Shown: positions 52,367 through 61,945, counted from the first letter of the stretch. The stretch is 64,000 nucleotides of DNA from Streptococcus sp. D7B5 (GCF_029691405.1 NZ_CP121467.1:1-64000), one strand, 5' to 3'. Translations and numbers: made by a program. The notes: generated by a model from the sequence alone, not told the origin.

Positions 52367-53149
52367 TTAAGAAAAGTCAGCCTTGCTTTTGACGTCACTG
52401 TATTCTTCAGCGATTTCTTGGCTGAGAATGTCCTCATAGGCAGGGAGTTGGATGTCCTGGCCGTATTTCTTCTTGAGGGCAGTAGTAACTAGGCGATAAG
52501 CTAGATTGGCATTACGAGAGAGGATAGGTCCGTGGAAGTAGGAACCAAAGACATTCTTATAATGAACCCCTTCGCCGATTTTTTCTTCGTTATTTCCATT
52601 TCCATAGACCACCTGTCCCAGCGGTTTTTGGTCATCTGAGAGGAAGGTGCGACCTTGGTGATTTTCAAAGCCATAGTAGGTTTCATCGAAATCTTCATTG
52701 TGAATCTTGATGTCACCGATAAAGCGGTTATTGGTCTGGTTGAGGGTATAGTGGCCCATGACCCCTAGCCCTTCGATGCGTTTGCCTGAAGCTTCAACAT
52801 AATATTGCCCCAAAAGTTGGAAACCACCACAGATAGCGAGAACCACACCGTCATTTTGGATGTAGTTGTCAATGCTCTCTTTCTTAGCAGGTAGATCGCC
52901 TGCGATGATGCTTTGTTCAAAGTCTTGACCACCACCGAAAAAGGCGATATCGTAGTGATTTTCGTCAAAGTCATCATGGAGAGAAACGATATCAACTGTT
53001 ACATGAGCTCCCAGTTTTTCAGCCACATACTTGAGCATGAGGATATTGCCATTGTCCCCGTAGGTATTCATGAGGTTTCCATAGAGGTGGGCAATGTTGA
53101 GCTGATAAGGGTAATTGCCAGCTTTTGAGGAAAGTGAAGTATAAACCAT
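52367..53149 (-). CDS. gatD: Lipid II isoglutaminyl synthase, glutaminase subunit GatD
   Basis: A 260-residue CobB/CobQ-like glutamine amidotransferase. The nucleophile Cys107 lies in [11 protein letters not shown] and the catalytic His in [27 protein letters not shown] is the conserved N-terminus. It frees ammonia from glutamine and passes it to MurT, which amidates D-Glu in the lipid II stem peptide, needed for efficient crosslinking. Its ATG overlaps the MurT stop (TAATG), a tight coupling that fits a two-subunit enzyme. Confidence 0.95.
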   Translation of the reverse strand: MVYTSLSSKAGNYPYQLNIAHLYGNLMNTYGDNGNILMLKYVAEKLGAHVTVDIVSLHDDFDENHYDIAFFGGGQDFEQSIIAGDLPAKKESIDNYIQNDGVVLAICGGFQLLGQYYVEASGKRIEGLGVMGHYTLNQTNNRFIGDIKIHNEDFDETYYGFENHQGRTFLSDDQKPLGQVVYGNGNNEEKIGEGVHYKNVFGSYFHGPILSRNANLAYRLVTTALKKKYGQDIQLPAYEDILSQEIAEEYSDVKSKADFS

Positions 53150-54492
53150 TAGTTCATCTCCTTTCTAACAATCTGACGACTAGCCAGCAGCTCTCGGAAT
53201 TCCAGCATAGCCGTATAGGTTGCTAGGATATAGGCATGCTTGCATTCTTGGTTCTCAATGGTCTTGAGAACTTGCTCCAGATTGCTTGTCTCAGTGATTT
53301 TATCAGCTGGGTAGCCTGTCACTCGTAGACGACGCGCGATTTCAGAATGACGAACACCGCCAGCGTTAATTTCAGGAATGTCCATGTCAGTGATTTGTTC
53401 AAAGTCAGCATCCCAGATCCAGCTAGTGTCAATCCCATCAGCATAGTTAGCATTGAGGAGGACAGATAGGCTAAATGGATAAGGTGCTAGTTTGATCATC
53501 TCGATAGCTTGGGTCGCTCCAACAGGATTTTTAATCAAGACAAGGGTACATTCTTTGTCACCGATATGGAAGGTTTCCTGGCGTCCAAAGACAGCACGGC
53601 TCTTATCAAATCCTTGCTTAATCCGTTGCGAATCTGCGCCGAGGAAACGGGCAATAGCAACTGCAGCAAGGGCATTGTAGATATTATAGAGTCCACCGAT
53701 TTGGATGCCGTATTCTTGTCCGTCAATGACAAAGCGGGAGCGATTGTTGGTCAACTCAACCAGTTCTGTTAAGCGATAGTCTAGATCAGGACGTTTGCAA
53801 CCACAATTTTCACAGATATAGGCACCTAAGTTGGCATAGGTATTGTGCTCATATTTGAGGATGCCTTGACAGTCAGGGCAGAGAATACCTTCGGTATTGT
53901 AGTGAGCCAGTTGGGCTGGTCCTTTTTCCAAGTCAAAACCAAAATATTGAACTGGATTTGGAATAGATGGCTTGTAGAAAAGCGGACTGTCACCATTGAG
54001 GAGAACTGTAGCCGTAGGCACTTTACGGATGGCATCCAAAATCATGTTATAAGTCGTGTAAATCTCACCATAGCGGTCCATCTGGTCACGGAAAATGTTG
54101 GTAATGACAAAAAGACTAGGATGGATATAGTCGCAGATACGAGAAAGACTGGCTTCGTCGATTTCGAGGACGGCAATGTTTTTTCCAGTTTTAGAAGATT
54201 TGGCGGTCAAGAAGGTTGTTGTAATCCCTGTAATCATATTGGCACCACTAGGATTGGTTAGAACCTGACCGTAGACCTCTTTTAGAATGCCGACAGTGAG
54301 AGCAGTTGTGAGGGTTTTCCCGTTGGTTCCAGTGACCACGACAATCTCGTAGTTCTTAGCTAGATTTTGTAAAATATCTTTATCAAATTGAAGGGCGAGT
54401 TTTCCTGGGAGCGTACTTCCTCGGCCAAGACGGCTCAAGATGAAGTGAGAAGAACGCCCAGCTAGGAGGCCCAAAGTAGTTTTTAATTTCAT
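53149..54492 (-). CDS. murT: Lipid II isoglutaminyl synthase, Mur ligase-like subunit MurT
   Basis: A 447-residue Mur-ligase-like protein. The ATP loop is [15 protein letters not shown] (residues about 53-67), and a zinc-ribbon insert has CPDC and, about 20 residues on, CENCGC. A DUF1727 C-terminal domain follows. It activates and amidates the D-glutamate of lipid II using ammonia from GatD. It is the first gene of the pair. The whole GatD/MurT module is intact, and its loss is usually lethal in pneumococcus. Confidence 0.95.
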   Translation of the reverse strand: MKLKTTLGLLAGRSSHFILSRLGRGSTLPGKLALQFDKDILQNLAKNYEIVVVTGTNGKTLTTALTVGILKEVYGQVLTNPSGANMITGITTTFLTAKSSKTGKNIAVLEIDEASLSRICDYIHPSLFVITNIFRDQMDRYGEIYTTYNMILDAIRKVPTATVLLNGDSPLFYKPSIPNPVQYFGFDLEKGPAQLAHYNTEGILCPDCQGILKYEHNTYANLGAYICENCGCKRPDLDYRLTELVELTNNRSRFVIDGQEYGIQIGGLYNIYNALAAVAIARFLGADSQRIKQGFDKSRAVFGRQETFHIGDKECTLVLIKNPVGATQAIEMIKLAPYPFSLSVLLNANYADGIDTSWIWDADFEQITDMDIPEINAGGVRHSEIARRLRVTGYPADKITETSNLEQVLKTIENQECKHAYILATYTAMLEFRELLASRQIVRKEMN

Positions 54493-54548
54493 GTTTCTAT
54501 TATATCATAAAAGAGGGAAAAGACAGGTTTGAGATTTCGCAGAAGCAA

Positions 54549-54575
54549 AAACAGCCCGATGAGGGCTGTTGGTTA
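54549..54575 (-). terminator. Terminator after har
   Basis: Stem aacagccc / gggctgtt; on the minus strand followed by TTTTGC. Confidence 0.8.
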
Positions 54576-54591
54576 ACAAATCAGTCTCAAC

Positions 54592-55908
54592 TTAAATCGC
54601 AAACAAGTCATTCAAGTTCTCAGCCAAGGTTGGGTGAGTGAAGATTTGTTTTGTGAAGTAAGTGTAAGGAATCTTGTTGTCCATAGCAACAGTGATGATG
54701 TTGATGATTTCTTGAGAACCTTCTGAGAAGATGCTTGCTCCAAGAATTTCTTTTGTTTCAGTATTGACAACAGCTTTGAAGGCTCCGCGAAGGTCTCCAT
54801 TTACGTGACCACGAGGCATGGCAGCAACAGGGATTTCCTTAACGGCGTATGGAAGTTTCAAATTAGCTGCTTGGCTTTCCGTCAAGCCAACTTGAGAAAG
54901 AGCTGGTGTGATGAACATGGTGTTTGGTACATTGAGCCGGTCTTCGAGTGTGTAGCTGCCATCTCCAGCAAGGTAGCTGTAAACAACACGGAAGTCATCA
55001 AGTGAAATGTAGGTGAATTGAGGTCCACCGTTGACGTCTCCAACTGCAAAGACACCAGGAACGTTTGTTTGGCAGTGTTTGTCGACCTTGATAGCACCAC
55101 GCTCCGTTAGTTCAATATCTGTATTTTCAAGTTGAAGTGGTTCTACATTTGGTTTGCGTCCAGTTGCGTAGAGAAGGGCATCGAAACGGTAGGTTTCGTT
55201 TTCAGTTACGACGAGCACTTGATCACCGTCGTTTTTGATTTCAGTAGTACGGATGTTTTGAAGCAATTCAATGCCGTCTTCTTCCATGTATTGTTTAGCA
55301 AGTGCTGCGATGGAAGGTTCTGCACGAGGAAGGAATGTGTCCAAGGCATCTAGAACTGTGACCTTGCTACCAAGTTTGTTGTAGAGTCCTGCAAATTCAA
55401 GACCGATGTTTCCACCTCCAAGTACTCCAAGTTTTTCAGGCAATTTGTCCAAGTTTTGGATACCTGTTGAGTCAAAGACATTCTTACTTGTAGCAAGTCC
55501 AGGAATAGGTAAGACGTTTGAAACAGCGCCAGTGTTGATGACAATTGTTTCAGCAGTCAGTTCTTGTTTTTTATCACCTGCTTGGATTTCGATGACTTTA
55601 TTTGAAAGGAAGTGTGCTTCCGCATCAAAGATATCTACGCCTGTACCAGCAACAGTTGCATAGTTTTTACCATTGAGGCGACCAGTGATAGTATTTTTGG
55701 TAGCAATGACTTTTTCAAAAGACAAATCTTTCTCAGCAGCAACTAACAAGGTTTTAGTTGGGATACATCCGATATTGATACAAGTTCCGCCATACATAGC
55801 TTTACTACGTTCAACGAGGGCAACTTTTTTGCCAGCTGAAGCCAATTTACCAGCTAGTGTTTTACCAGCCTTACCAAATCCAATAACAATTAAATCGTAT
55901 GTTAACAT
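54592..55908 (-). CDS. har: RclA/Har-like flavoprotein disulfide reductase
   Basis: A 438-residue pyridine nucleotide-disulfide oxidoreductase. The FAD-binding N-terminus is DLIVIGFGKAGKTLAGKLA, the redox pair Cys43/Cys48 lies in GGTCINIGCIPTK, the NAD(P) site is LGVLGGGNIGLEFAGL, and FAVGDVNGG is the second FAD motif. Position between murT and the helicase gene matches pneumococcal SP_1588, described as the hypothiocyanous acid reductase Har. That enzyme would protect oral streptococci from HOSCN made by lactoperoxidase. The assignment rests on family and synteny. The ATG follows AGGAGG, with an extended -10 upstream. Confidence 0.82.
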   Translation of the reverse strand: MLTYDLIVIGFGKAGKTLAGKLASAGKKVALVERSKAMYGGTCINIGCIPTKTLLVAAEKDLSFEKVIATKNTITGRLNGKNYATVAGTGVDIFDAEAHFLSNKVIEIQAGDKKQELTAETIVINTGAVSNVLPIPGLATSKNVFDSTGIQNLDKLPEKLGVLGGGNIGLEFAGLYNKLGSKVTVLDALDTFLPRAEPSIAALAKQYMEEDGIELLQNIRTTEIKNDGDQVLVVTENETYRFDALLYATGRKPNVEPLQLENTDIELTERGAIKVDKHCQTNVPGVFAVGDVNGGPQFTYISLDDFRVVYSYLAGDGSYTLEDRLNVPNTMFITPALSQVGLTESQAANLKLPYAVKEIPVAAMPRGHVNGDLRGAFKAVVNTETKEILGASIFSEGSQEIINIITVAMDNKIPYTYFTKQIFTHPTLAENLNDLFAI

Positions 55909-55932
55909 TTTTTAATCCTCCTGTTTGATTTC

Positions 55933-55941
55933 ATTCTAGCA
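55933..55941 (-). promoter_or_regulatory. har: har extended -10 promoter
   Basis: On the minus strand TGcTAGAAT. Confidence 0.65.
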
Positions 55942-56066
55942 CAAGAAAAAAACTTTTGCACAATTCCGCTACGGAGAAACGAATCATATAAGGCTGTATT
56001 TATATTTGTGGAAAATCGTTTACATGATTTTCCTTAAGGATTCTACTATCTTTTGCCCCGCTCTTG

Positions 56067-56075
56067 TGTTATACT
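56067..56075 (+). promoter_or_regulatory. Helicase gene extended -10 promoter
   Basis: TGtTATACT; implied leader of about 140 nt. Confidence 0.6.
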
Positions 56076-56091
56076 AGATAGGTTGCAAAGA

Positions 56092-56210
56092 AACTAGTAC
56101 TTTTCTTTCGTGGAAAAGAAGCAACACGGTATCTCATTTTTGTTGAAGATACGTCATGAAAAGAAAAGTATATACTAAGCGCTATAGGATGGCTTCGCAC
56201 CATCTTTAGA
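56092..56210 (+). ncRNA. Structured 5' leader of the DEAD-box helicase mRNA
   Basis: An outer 11-bp stem (tacttttcttt at 56098-56108 with aaagaaaagta at 56160-56170) encloses an inner stem (gtatct 56129-56134 / agatac 56147-56152). A third hairpin gatgg/ccatc follows at 56188-56204. Long structured leaders are common on cold-inducible helicase genes; any regulatory role here is inferred. Confidence 0.5.
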
Positions 56211-56222
56211 AAGAAGAAAAAC

Positions 56223-57800
56223 GTGAAATTTAATGAATTTAACTTGTCTGCTGAATTGCTAGCAGAGATTGAAAAAGCTGGATTTGTAGAAGCCAGTCCC
56301 ATCCAAGAACAGACCATTCCCTTGGCTCTCGAAGGAAAAGACGTTATCGGTCAAGCTCAGACTGGTACAGGAAAAACTGCAGCCTTTGGCTTGCCAACTC
56401 TTGAAAAAATCCGTACAGAAGAAGCGACCATCCAAGCCTTGGTCATCGCTCCAACTCGTGAACTCGCTGTTCAAAGTCAAGAAGAACTTTTCCGCTTTGG
56501 CCGTAGCAAGGGAGTGAAAGTTCGCTCGGTTTACGGTGGTTCAAGCATCGAGAAACAAATCAAGGCCCTTAAATCTGGTGCCCATATCGTAGTAGGAACA
56601 CCGGGCCGTCTTTTGGACTTGATCAAACGCAAGGCCTTGAAATTAAAAGACATTGAAACCCTCATCCTTGATGAAGCGGATGAAATGCTCAATATGGGCT
56701 TCCTTGAAGACATCGAAGCTATTATCTCGCGTGTCCCTGAAAGTCGTCAAACCTTGCTCTTTTCAGCAACCATGCCAGATGCAATCAAACGTATTGGTGT
56801 TCAGTTTATGAAAGATCCTGAGCATGTGAAGATTGCTGCCAAGGAATTGACAACAGAGCTAGTGGATCAGTACTATATCCGTGTCAAGGAACAAGAGAAA
56901 TTTGATACCATGACACGTCTCATGGATGTGGAACAACCAGAACTTGCTATCGTATTTGGTCGTACCAAACGCCGTGTAGATGAATTGACTCGTGGTCTTA
57001 AAATCCGTGGCTTCCGTACAGAAGGGATTCATGGTGACTTAGACCAAAACAAACGTCTTCGTGTCCTTCGTGATTTTAAAAATGGAAATCTTGATGTTCT
57101 AGTTGCGACAGACGTGGCAGCACGTGGTTTGGATATCTCAGGTGTGACCCACGTCTACAACTACGATATTCCACAAGATCCTGAAAGTTATGTTCACCGT
57201 ATCGGTCGTACAGGGCGTGCTGGTAAGTCAGGTCAATCTATTACCTTTGTTTCTCCAAATGAAATGGGCTACCTTCAAATTATTGAAAACTTGACTAAGA
57301 AACGCATGAAAGGCTTGAAACCAGCGACAGCAGAAGAAGCCTTCCAAGCTAAGAAACAAGTAGCGCTCAAGAAAATCGAACGAGACTTCGCAGACGAAGC
57401 TATTCGTGGGAACTTTGAGAAATTTGCTAAAGATGCTCGTAAGTTAGCTGCAGAATTTAGTCCAGAAGAATTGGCTATGTATATCTTGAGTCTGACAGTC
57501 CAAGATCCAGACAGCCTTCCTGAAGTGGAGATTGCGCGTGAAAAACCACTGCCATTTAAACCATCAGGTAATGGCTTTGGTGGTAAAGGCAAGGGAGATC
57601 GAGGAGGCCGTCGTGGAGACGACCGTCGAGGTCGTGATCGCCGCGGCAATGGTCGCCGTGATGACTTCAAGAAAGGCAGTCGTGGGAACGATCGTTTTGA
57701 TAAAGACAGACGTTATCGTAACAAAGACAATAAAAAACCTCGCAACACTTCAAGCGAAAAGAAGACCGGCTTTGTTATTCGTAACAAAGGAGACAAATAG
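56223..57800 (+). CDS. cshA: DEAD-box RNA helicase (CshA-like)
   Basis: A 525-residue helicase with a GTG start. Motifs in order: Q motif (FVEASPIQEQTIP), motif I AQTGTGKT, Ia PTRELAVQ, II DEAD, III SAT, IV/V ATDVAARGLDISGVTHV and VI HRIGRTGRAGKSG. The C-terminal tail is rich in Arg, Gly and Asp (about residues 450-525), typical for RNA-binding CshA/DeaD proteins. It remodels RNA in ribosome assembly, mRNA decay and cold adaptation. It is not related to the adhesin CshA despite the shared name. Confidence 0.93.
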   Translation: MKFNEFNLSAELLAEIEKAGFVEASPIQEQTIPLALEGKDVIGQAQTGTGKTAAFGLPTLEKIRTEEATIQALVIAPTRELAVQSQEELFRFGRSKGVKVRSVYGGSSIEKQIKALKSGAHIVVGTPGRLLDLIKRKALKLKDIETLILDEADEMLNMGFLEDIEAIISRVPESRQTLLFSATMPDAIKRIGVQFMKDPEHVKIAAKELTTELVDQYYIRVKEQEKFDTMTRLMDVEQPELAIVFGRTKRRVDELTRGLKIRGFRTEGIHGDLDQNKRLRVLRDFKNGNLDVLVATDVAARGLDISGVTHVYNYDIPQDPESYVHRIGRTGRAGKSGQSITFVSPNEMGYLQIIENLTKKRMKGLKPATAEEAFQAKKQVALKKIERDFADEAIRGNFEKFAKDARKLAAEFSPEELAMYILSLTVQDPDSLPEVEIAREKPLPFKPSGNGFGGKGKGDRGGRRGDDRRGRDRRGNGRRDDFKKGSRGNDRFDKDRRYRNKDNKKPRNTSSEKKTGFVIRNKGDK

Positions 57801-57802
57801 AA

Positions 57803-57832
57803 AAAAGCGATTCACAGTGTGAATCGCTTTTA
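57803..57832 (+). terminator. Terminator after helicase gene
   Basis: Stem aaaagcgattcaca / tgtgaatcgctttt. Confidence 0.93.
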
Positions 57833-58011
57833 TATATAAGGAGACCGATAGTAAAAGAAGATGGTGATAGTAAAGGATAGGTGAAACGGAAAGGGATTTA
57901 TCATGTCATCTTCTTATAATGTTATAATATAAAAAATAAAATAGGATGTCAATAAAAAAATCGCTTTTTTTCTAAAATATTTTTGCTGTTCAAAATTGCA
58001 ATTAAATAAGC

Positions 58012-58026
58012 AATTTTCAGATAATT
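58012..58026 (+). promoter_or_regulatory. codY: CodY box at codY promoter
   Basis: AATTTTCAGATAATT matches the CodY box consensus AATTTTCWGAAAATT at 14 of 15 positions and ends one base before the -35. It overlaps an inverted repeat aaaattgc/gcaatttt (57992-58017). Confidence 0.85.
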
Positions 58027-58027
58027 A

Positions 58028-58056
58028 TTGAAATAAAGACTTTTCTATGTTATAAT
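58028..58056 (+). promoter_or_regulatory. codY: codY promoter
   Basis: TTGAAA, 17 bp, TATAAT with an extended TGt. Confidence 0.88.
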
Positions 58057-58082
58057 GGAAGCGATTATATGCGAGGTAAAAA

Positions 58083-58871
58083 ATGGCACATTTATTAGAA
58101 AAAACAAGAAAAATCACGTCTATTCTAAAGCGCTCTGAGGAGCAACTCCAAGATGAACTTCCTTACAATGCGATCACACGCCAGTTAGCTGATATTATTG
58201 ACTGTAACGCTTGTATTGTAAATAACAAGGGACGTCTCTTGGGTTACTTTATGCGTTATAAGACCAATAATGATCGTGTAGAACAATTCTTCCAAACCAA
58301 AACCTTCCCTGACGTCTATGTACAAGGGGCAAACATGATCTATGATACGGAAGCCAACCTTCCTGTTGAACATGATTTGACCATTTTCCCTGTAGAGAGC
58401 CGTGCGGATTTTCCAGATGGTTTGACGACCATTGCTCCGATTCATGTGTCAGGGATTCGCCTAGGTTCGTTGATCATTTGGCGCAATGATAAGAAATTTG
58501 AAGATGAAGATTTGATTCTTGTTGAGATTGCGAGCACGGTGGTAGGGATTCAACTCTTGAACTTCCAACGTGAAGAGGATGAGAAAAATATTCGCCGTCG
58601 TACGGCTGTTACCATGGCGGTCAACACCCTTTCCTATTCAGAACTTCGTGCCGTATCAGCTATTTTAGCTGAATTGGATGGAAATGAAGGGCAGCTGACT
58701 GCGTCTGTTATTGCAGACCGTATTGGCATTACACGCTCAGTGATTGTCAATGCGCTTCGTAAACTGGAGTCAGCGGGAATTATTGAGAGTCGCTCATTAG
58801 GAATGAAGGGGACTTATCTCAAAGTTCTAATTAGTGATATTTTTGAGGAAGTGAAAAAGAGGGACTACTAA
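58083..58871 (+). CDS. codY: Global nutritional regulator CodY
   Basis: A 262-residue CodY of the usual size. The N-terminal GAF domain (about 1-155) binds branched-chain amino acids, and the C-terminal winged helix contains the conserved recognition sequence [20 protein letters not shown]. In streptococci CodY represses amino acid transport and biosynthesis genes when branched-chain amino acids are plentiful. A near-perfect CodY box sits at its own promoter, which indicates autorepression. GCGAGGTAAAAA precedes the ATG. pncA overlaps its last base. Confidence 0.98.
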   Translation: MAHLLEKTRKITSILKRSEEQLQDELPYNAITRQLADIIDCNACIVNNKGRLLGYFMRYKTNNDRVEQFFQTKTFPDVYVQGANMIYDTEANLPVEHDLTIFPVESRADFPDGLTTIAPIHVSGIRLGSLIIWRNDKKFEDEDLILVEIASTVVGIQLLNFQREEDEKNIRRRTAVTMAVNTLSYSELRAVSAILAELDGNEGQLTASVIADRIGITRSVIVNALRKLESAGIIESRSLGMKGTYLKVLISDIFEEVKKRDY

Positions 58872-59446
58872 TGGCAAAGGCTTTAATCTCGATTGACTAT
58901 ACAGAGGATTTCGTAGCAGACCATGGAAAGCTAACTGCTGGAGCACCTGCTCAAGCAATATCAAAAGCCATTGATCAGGCAACCAGATTAGCTTTTGATC
59001 GTGGAGACTATGTCTTTTTTACCATTGATGCTCATGAAGAGAAGGATACATTCCACCCAGAAAGCAAACTCTTTCCACCGCACAACATCATCGGAACTAG
59101 TGGGCGTAACCTTTACGGCCCCCTAGCTGATTTTTATGCTGAGCATGAGGCGGATAGTCGCGTCTTTTGGATGGACAAGCGTCACTATTCAGCTTTTTCA
59201 GGAACGGACTTGGATATCCGTTTGCGAGAACGTCGGGTTGATACTGTTATCTTAACAGGTGTTTTGACGGATATTTGTGTTCTTCATACGGCGATTGATG
59301 CCTATAATTTAGGTTATCAAATCGAGATTGTCAAGCCTGCAGTTGCCTCTATTTGGCCAGAAAATCATCAGTTTGCTCTTGGGCATTTTAAGAACACATT
59401 GGGAGCAAAATTACTGGATGAAAACCTTGCTGAAATTGAACAATAA
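58871..59446 (+). CDS. pncA: Nicotinamidase PncA (isochorismatase-family hydrolase)
   Basis: A 191-residue cysteine hydrolase. The triad is visible: Asp9 in SIDYTEDF, Lys in MDKRHYSAF, and Cys in TDICVLHTA. Metal-binding residues lie in IDAHEEKDTFHPE. It deamidates nicotinamide to nicotinate for NAD salvage. The start codon overlaps the codY stop (TAATG), so the two are cotranscribed and coupled, linking NAD salvage to the CodY circuit. Confidence 0.9.
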   Translation: MAKALISIDYTEDFVADHGKLTAGAPAQAISKAIDQATRLAFDRGDYVFFTIDAHEEKDTFHPESKLFPPHNIIGTSGRNLYGPLADFYAEHEADSRVFWMDKRHYSAFSGTDLDIRLRERRVDTVILTGVLTDICVLHTAIDAYNLGYQIEIVKPAVASIWPENHQFALGHFKNTLGAKLLDENLAEIEQ

Positions 59447-59482
59447 GCCTGTTGGAAAAATGAAAAAAATCTGAAAAAAGTG

Positions 59483-59511
59483 TTGACAAAGATTTTGAAA
59501 GTTGATATACT
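59483..59511 (+). promoter_or_regulatory. tRNA-Leu promoter
   Basis: TTGACA, 17 bp, TATACT, 15 bp before the tRNA. Confidence 0.9.
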
Positions 59512-59526
59512 AGTAAGGTAATCGAC

Positions 59527-59612
59527 GCGGGGATGGCGGAATTGGCAGACGCGCAGGACTAAGGATCCTGTGACCGCTTTAGGTCGTGAGGGTTCAAGTC
59601 CCTCTCTCCGCA
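59527..59612 (+). tRNA. tRNA-Leu (anticodon AAG)
   Basis: An 86-nt class II tRNA. The acceptor pairs GCGGGGA with TCTCCGC plus discriminator A. The anticodon stem CAGGA/TCCTG holds the loop CTAAGGA, so the anticodon is AAG, reading CTN leucine codons with inosine. A long variable arm and the GTTCAAG T-loop follow. The 3' CCA is not encoded. Confidence 0.97.
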
Positions 59613-59618
59613 TAGGGT

Positions 59619-59647
59619 AAGAGTTAGCTTTGGCTAGCTCTTTTTTG
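59619..59647 (+). terminator. Terminator after tRNA-Leu
   Basis: Stem gagttagct / tagctc and T run. Confidence 0.85.
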
Positions 59648-59649
59648 TT

Positions 59650-59885
59650 TTTACAAAGAAGATTAGAGGCTACGTTTCGTGTATAGAAAAATATTGGCAT
59701 CAAGAACAGTTCATTGTATCAGAACATTTAAACTGAGTTCACTATTTCATTCTATCAAGAATATCCTCAAACACTAGTCAGAAAATGAAGAACTTAGGAA
59801 ATGGAAAAATACTAATCAGAAAGATGTGACTATCATTTTTAAAATGAAGTAGATTTTTGATTGGTACTATTTATCCTTATATATG
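59650..59885. other. Gene-free stretch between two similar terminators
   Basis: AT-rich with no supported frame, RNA gene or promoter. It is bounded by two hairpins that share a gttagc stem and a T run. Confidence 0.5.
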
Positions 59886-59925
59886 AAGAAAAGTTAGCGT
59901 TTGCTAGCTTTTTTGTTTTTTCAAA
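59886..59925 (+). terminator. Second tRNA-terminator-like hairpin
   Basis: Stem aaagttagc / gctagctttt, resembling the terminator after tRNA-Leu. Confidence 0.7.
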
Positions 59926-59976
59926 AAATAAATCAAAAAAAATTTTTGATTTCATAAACATTTCATATTTGGATTT

Positions 59977-59982
59977 TATAAT
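59977..59982 (+). promoter_or_regulatory. vex1: -10 element of vex operon
   Basis: TATAAT 25 bp before vex1; no good -35, so activation may be needed. Confidence 0.55.
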
Positions 59983-60007
59983 AGTCTTACAAACATGGAG
60001 GTGACAA

Positions 60008-61285
60008 ATGAATCCAATCCAAAGAGCTTGGGCTTATGTCAGCAGAAAACGACTGAGAAGTTTTATTTTATTTCTGATTTTATTTGTCCTTTTAGCAGGA
60101 ATTTCAGCCTGTTTGACTCTGATGAAGTCCAACAAAACAGTAGAAAGCAATCTTTACAAATCACTCAACACATCTTTTTCTATCAAAAAGATAGAAAATG
60201 GACAGACCTTCAAGTTGTCGGACCTAGCATCCGTGAGCAAGATTAAGGGACTGGAAAATGTCTCTCCTGAACTTGAGACGGTCGCAAAACTGAAAGACAA
60301 GGAAGCGGTGAGTGGTGAGCAGAGCGTAGAACGTGATGATTTGTCAGCTGCAGACAAGAACTTGGTTAGCTTAACGGCTCTTGAAGATTCATCCAAGGAT
60401 GTCACTTTTACCAGTTCGGCTTTCAATATAAAAGAAGGGCGACACCTTCAAAAAGGGGATTCCAAGAAAATCCTTATCCACGAAGAGTTGGCCAAGAAGA
60501 ACGGTCTTTCGCTTCACGACAAGATTCGCTTGGATGCTGGTCAATCCGAAGCTGGAAAAGGGCAAACAGTAGAGTTTGAAATTGTCGGCATCTTTTCTGG
60601 TAAAAAACAAGAAAAGTTCACAGGCTTGTCTTCCGATTTCAGTGAAAACCAGGTCTTTACAGACTATGAAAGCAGCCAAACGCTTCTGGGAAATAGTGAA
60701 CCGCAAGTCAGTGCAGCGCGCTTCTATGTAGAAAATCCTAAGGAAATGGAAGGACTCATGAAGCAGGTAGAAAACTTGGCTTTAGAAAGTCAAGGCTACC
60801 AAGTTGAGAAGGAAAACAAGGCCTTTGAACAAATCAAAGACTCAGTGGCAACCTTCCAAACCTTCCTGACCATCTTTCTTTATGGGATGTTGATAGCTGG
60901 AGCAGGAGCCTTAATTTTGGTATTGTCTCTCTGGTTGAGAGAAAGGGTCTACGAAGTGGGGATTCTTCTGGCACTTGGAAAAGGCAAGAGTTCGATCTTC
61001 CTCCAGTTCTGTTTAGAGGTAGTTTTGGTATCACTTGGAGCTTTGCTTCCATCCTTTATCGCTGGAAATGCCATCACATCCTATCTACTCCAAACTGTAC
61101 TAGCCAGTGGAGATCAGGCAACCTTACAGGACACGCTGGCCAAAGCAAGTGGTCTATCAACCAGTCTCCTATCCTTTGCAGAATCCTATGTCTTTCTGCT
61201 CCTGATTGGTTGCTTGTCTGTAGCCCTTTGTTTCGTATTTCTATTTAGAAAATCGCCGAAAGAAATTTTATCATCTATTAGTTAA
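60008..61285 (+). CDS. vex1: Vex1 ABC transporter permease
   Basis: A 425-residue MacB/FtsX-type permease. One N-terminal helix (about 17-38) precedes a large extracellular domain (about 40-270) and three C-terminal helices (about 283-310, 335-360, 390-415). LRERVYEVGILLALGKGKSSIF is the FtsX loop. It is the first gene of vex1-vex2-vex3, next to vncRS as in pneumococcus, where the locus was linked to Pep27 export and vancomycin tolerance, a role since disputed. GGAGGTGAC lies before the ATG. Confidence 0.93.
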   Translation: MNPIQRAWAYVSRKRLRSFILFLILFVLLAGISACLTLMKSNKTVESNLYKSLNTSFSIKKIENGQTFKLSDLASVSKIKGLENVSPELETVAKLKDKEAVSGEQSVERDDLSAADKNLVSLTALEDSSKDVTFTSSAFNIKEGRHLQKGDSKKILIHEELAKKNGLSLHDKIRLDAGQSEAGKGQTVEFEIVGIFSGKKQEKFTGLSSDFSENQVFTDYESSQTLLGNSEPQVSAARFYVENPKEMEGLMKQVENLALESQGYQVEKENKAFEQIKDSVATFQTFLTIFLYGMLIAGAGALILVLSLWLRERVYEVGILLALGKGKSSIFLQFCLEVVLVSLGALLPSFIAGNAITSYLLQTVLASGDQATLQDTLAKASGLSTSLLSFAESYVFLLLIGCLSVALCFVFLFRKSPKEILSSIS

Positions 61286-61297
61286 GAAGGAGAAATC

Positions 61298-61945
61298 ATG
61301 ACTTTATTACAATTGCAAGATGTTACCTACCGTTATAAGAACACTGCTGAAGCAGTTTTATATCAGATCAAGTATAATTTTGAACCCGGAAAATTTTATA
61401 GTATCATTGGTGAGTCAGGAGCAGGAAAATCCACTCTCTTGTCCCTACTGGCTGGTCTAGATAGTCCTGTTGAAGGTTCTATCCTTTTCCAAGGAGAGGA
61501 CATTCGGAACAAGGGGTATTCATACCATCGCATGCACCATATTTCCCTGGTCTTTCAAAATTATAACTTGATAGATTATCTTTCTCCGCTGGAAAATATC
61601 CGCTTGGTCAACAAAAAAGCAAGCAAGGATACACTTCTTGAGCTTGGTTTGGATGAAAGTCAGATCAAGCGGAACGTTCTCCAGTTATCAGGTGGTCAAC
61701 AGCAACGTGTAGCCATCGCTCGCAGTTTAGTCTCAGAAGCTCCAGTTATTCTAGCTGATGAGCCAACAGGAAATCTGGACCCTAAAACTGCCGGAGATAT
61801 TATCGAACTGCTCAAATCACTTGCTGAGAAAACAGGTAAATGTGTGATCGTCGTCACCCACAGTAAAGAAGTGGCACAAGCGTCAGATATTACACTTGAA
61901 TTGAAGGATAAGAAACTGACCGAAACTCGCAACACTACAAAATAA
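61298..61945 (+). CDS. vex2: Vex2 ABC transporter ATPase
   Basis: A 215-residue MacB/LolD-type ATPase with Walker A GESGAGKST, Q-loop VFQNYNLIDYLSPLEN, signature LSGGQQQRVAIARS, Walker B VILADEPTGNLD and switch His in VVTHSKE. It powers the complex formed with the two permeases on either side. AGAAGGAGAAATC precedes the ATG, 12 bp after vex1. Confidence 0.96.
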   Translation: MTLLQLQDVTYRYKNTAEAVLYQIKYNFEPGKFYSIIGESGAGKSTLLSLLAGLDSPVEGSILFQGEDIRNKGYSYHRMHHISLVFQNYNLIDYLSPLENIRLVNKKASKDTLLELGLDESQIKRNVLQLSGGQQQRVAIARSLVSEAPVILADEPTGNLDPKTAGDIIELLKSLAEKTGKCVIVVTHSKEVAQASDITLELKDKKLTETRNTTK

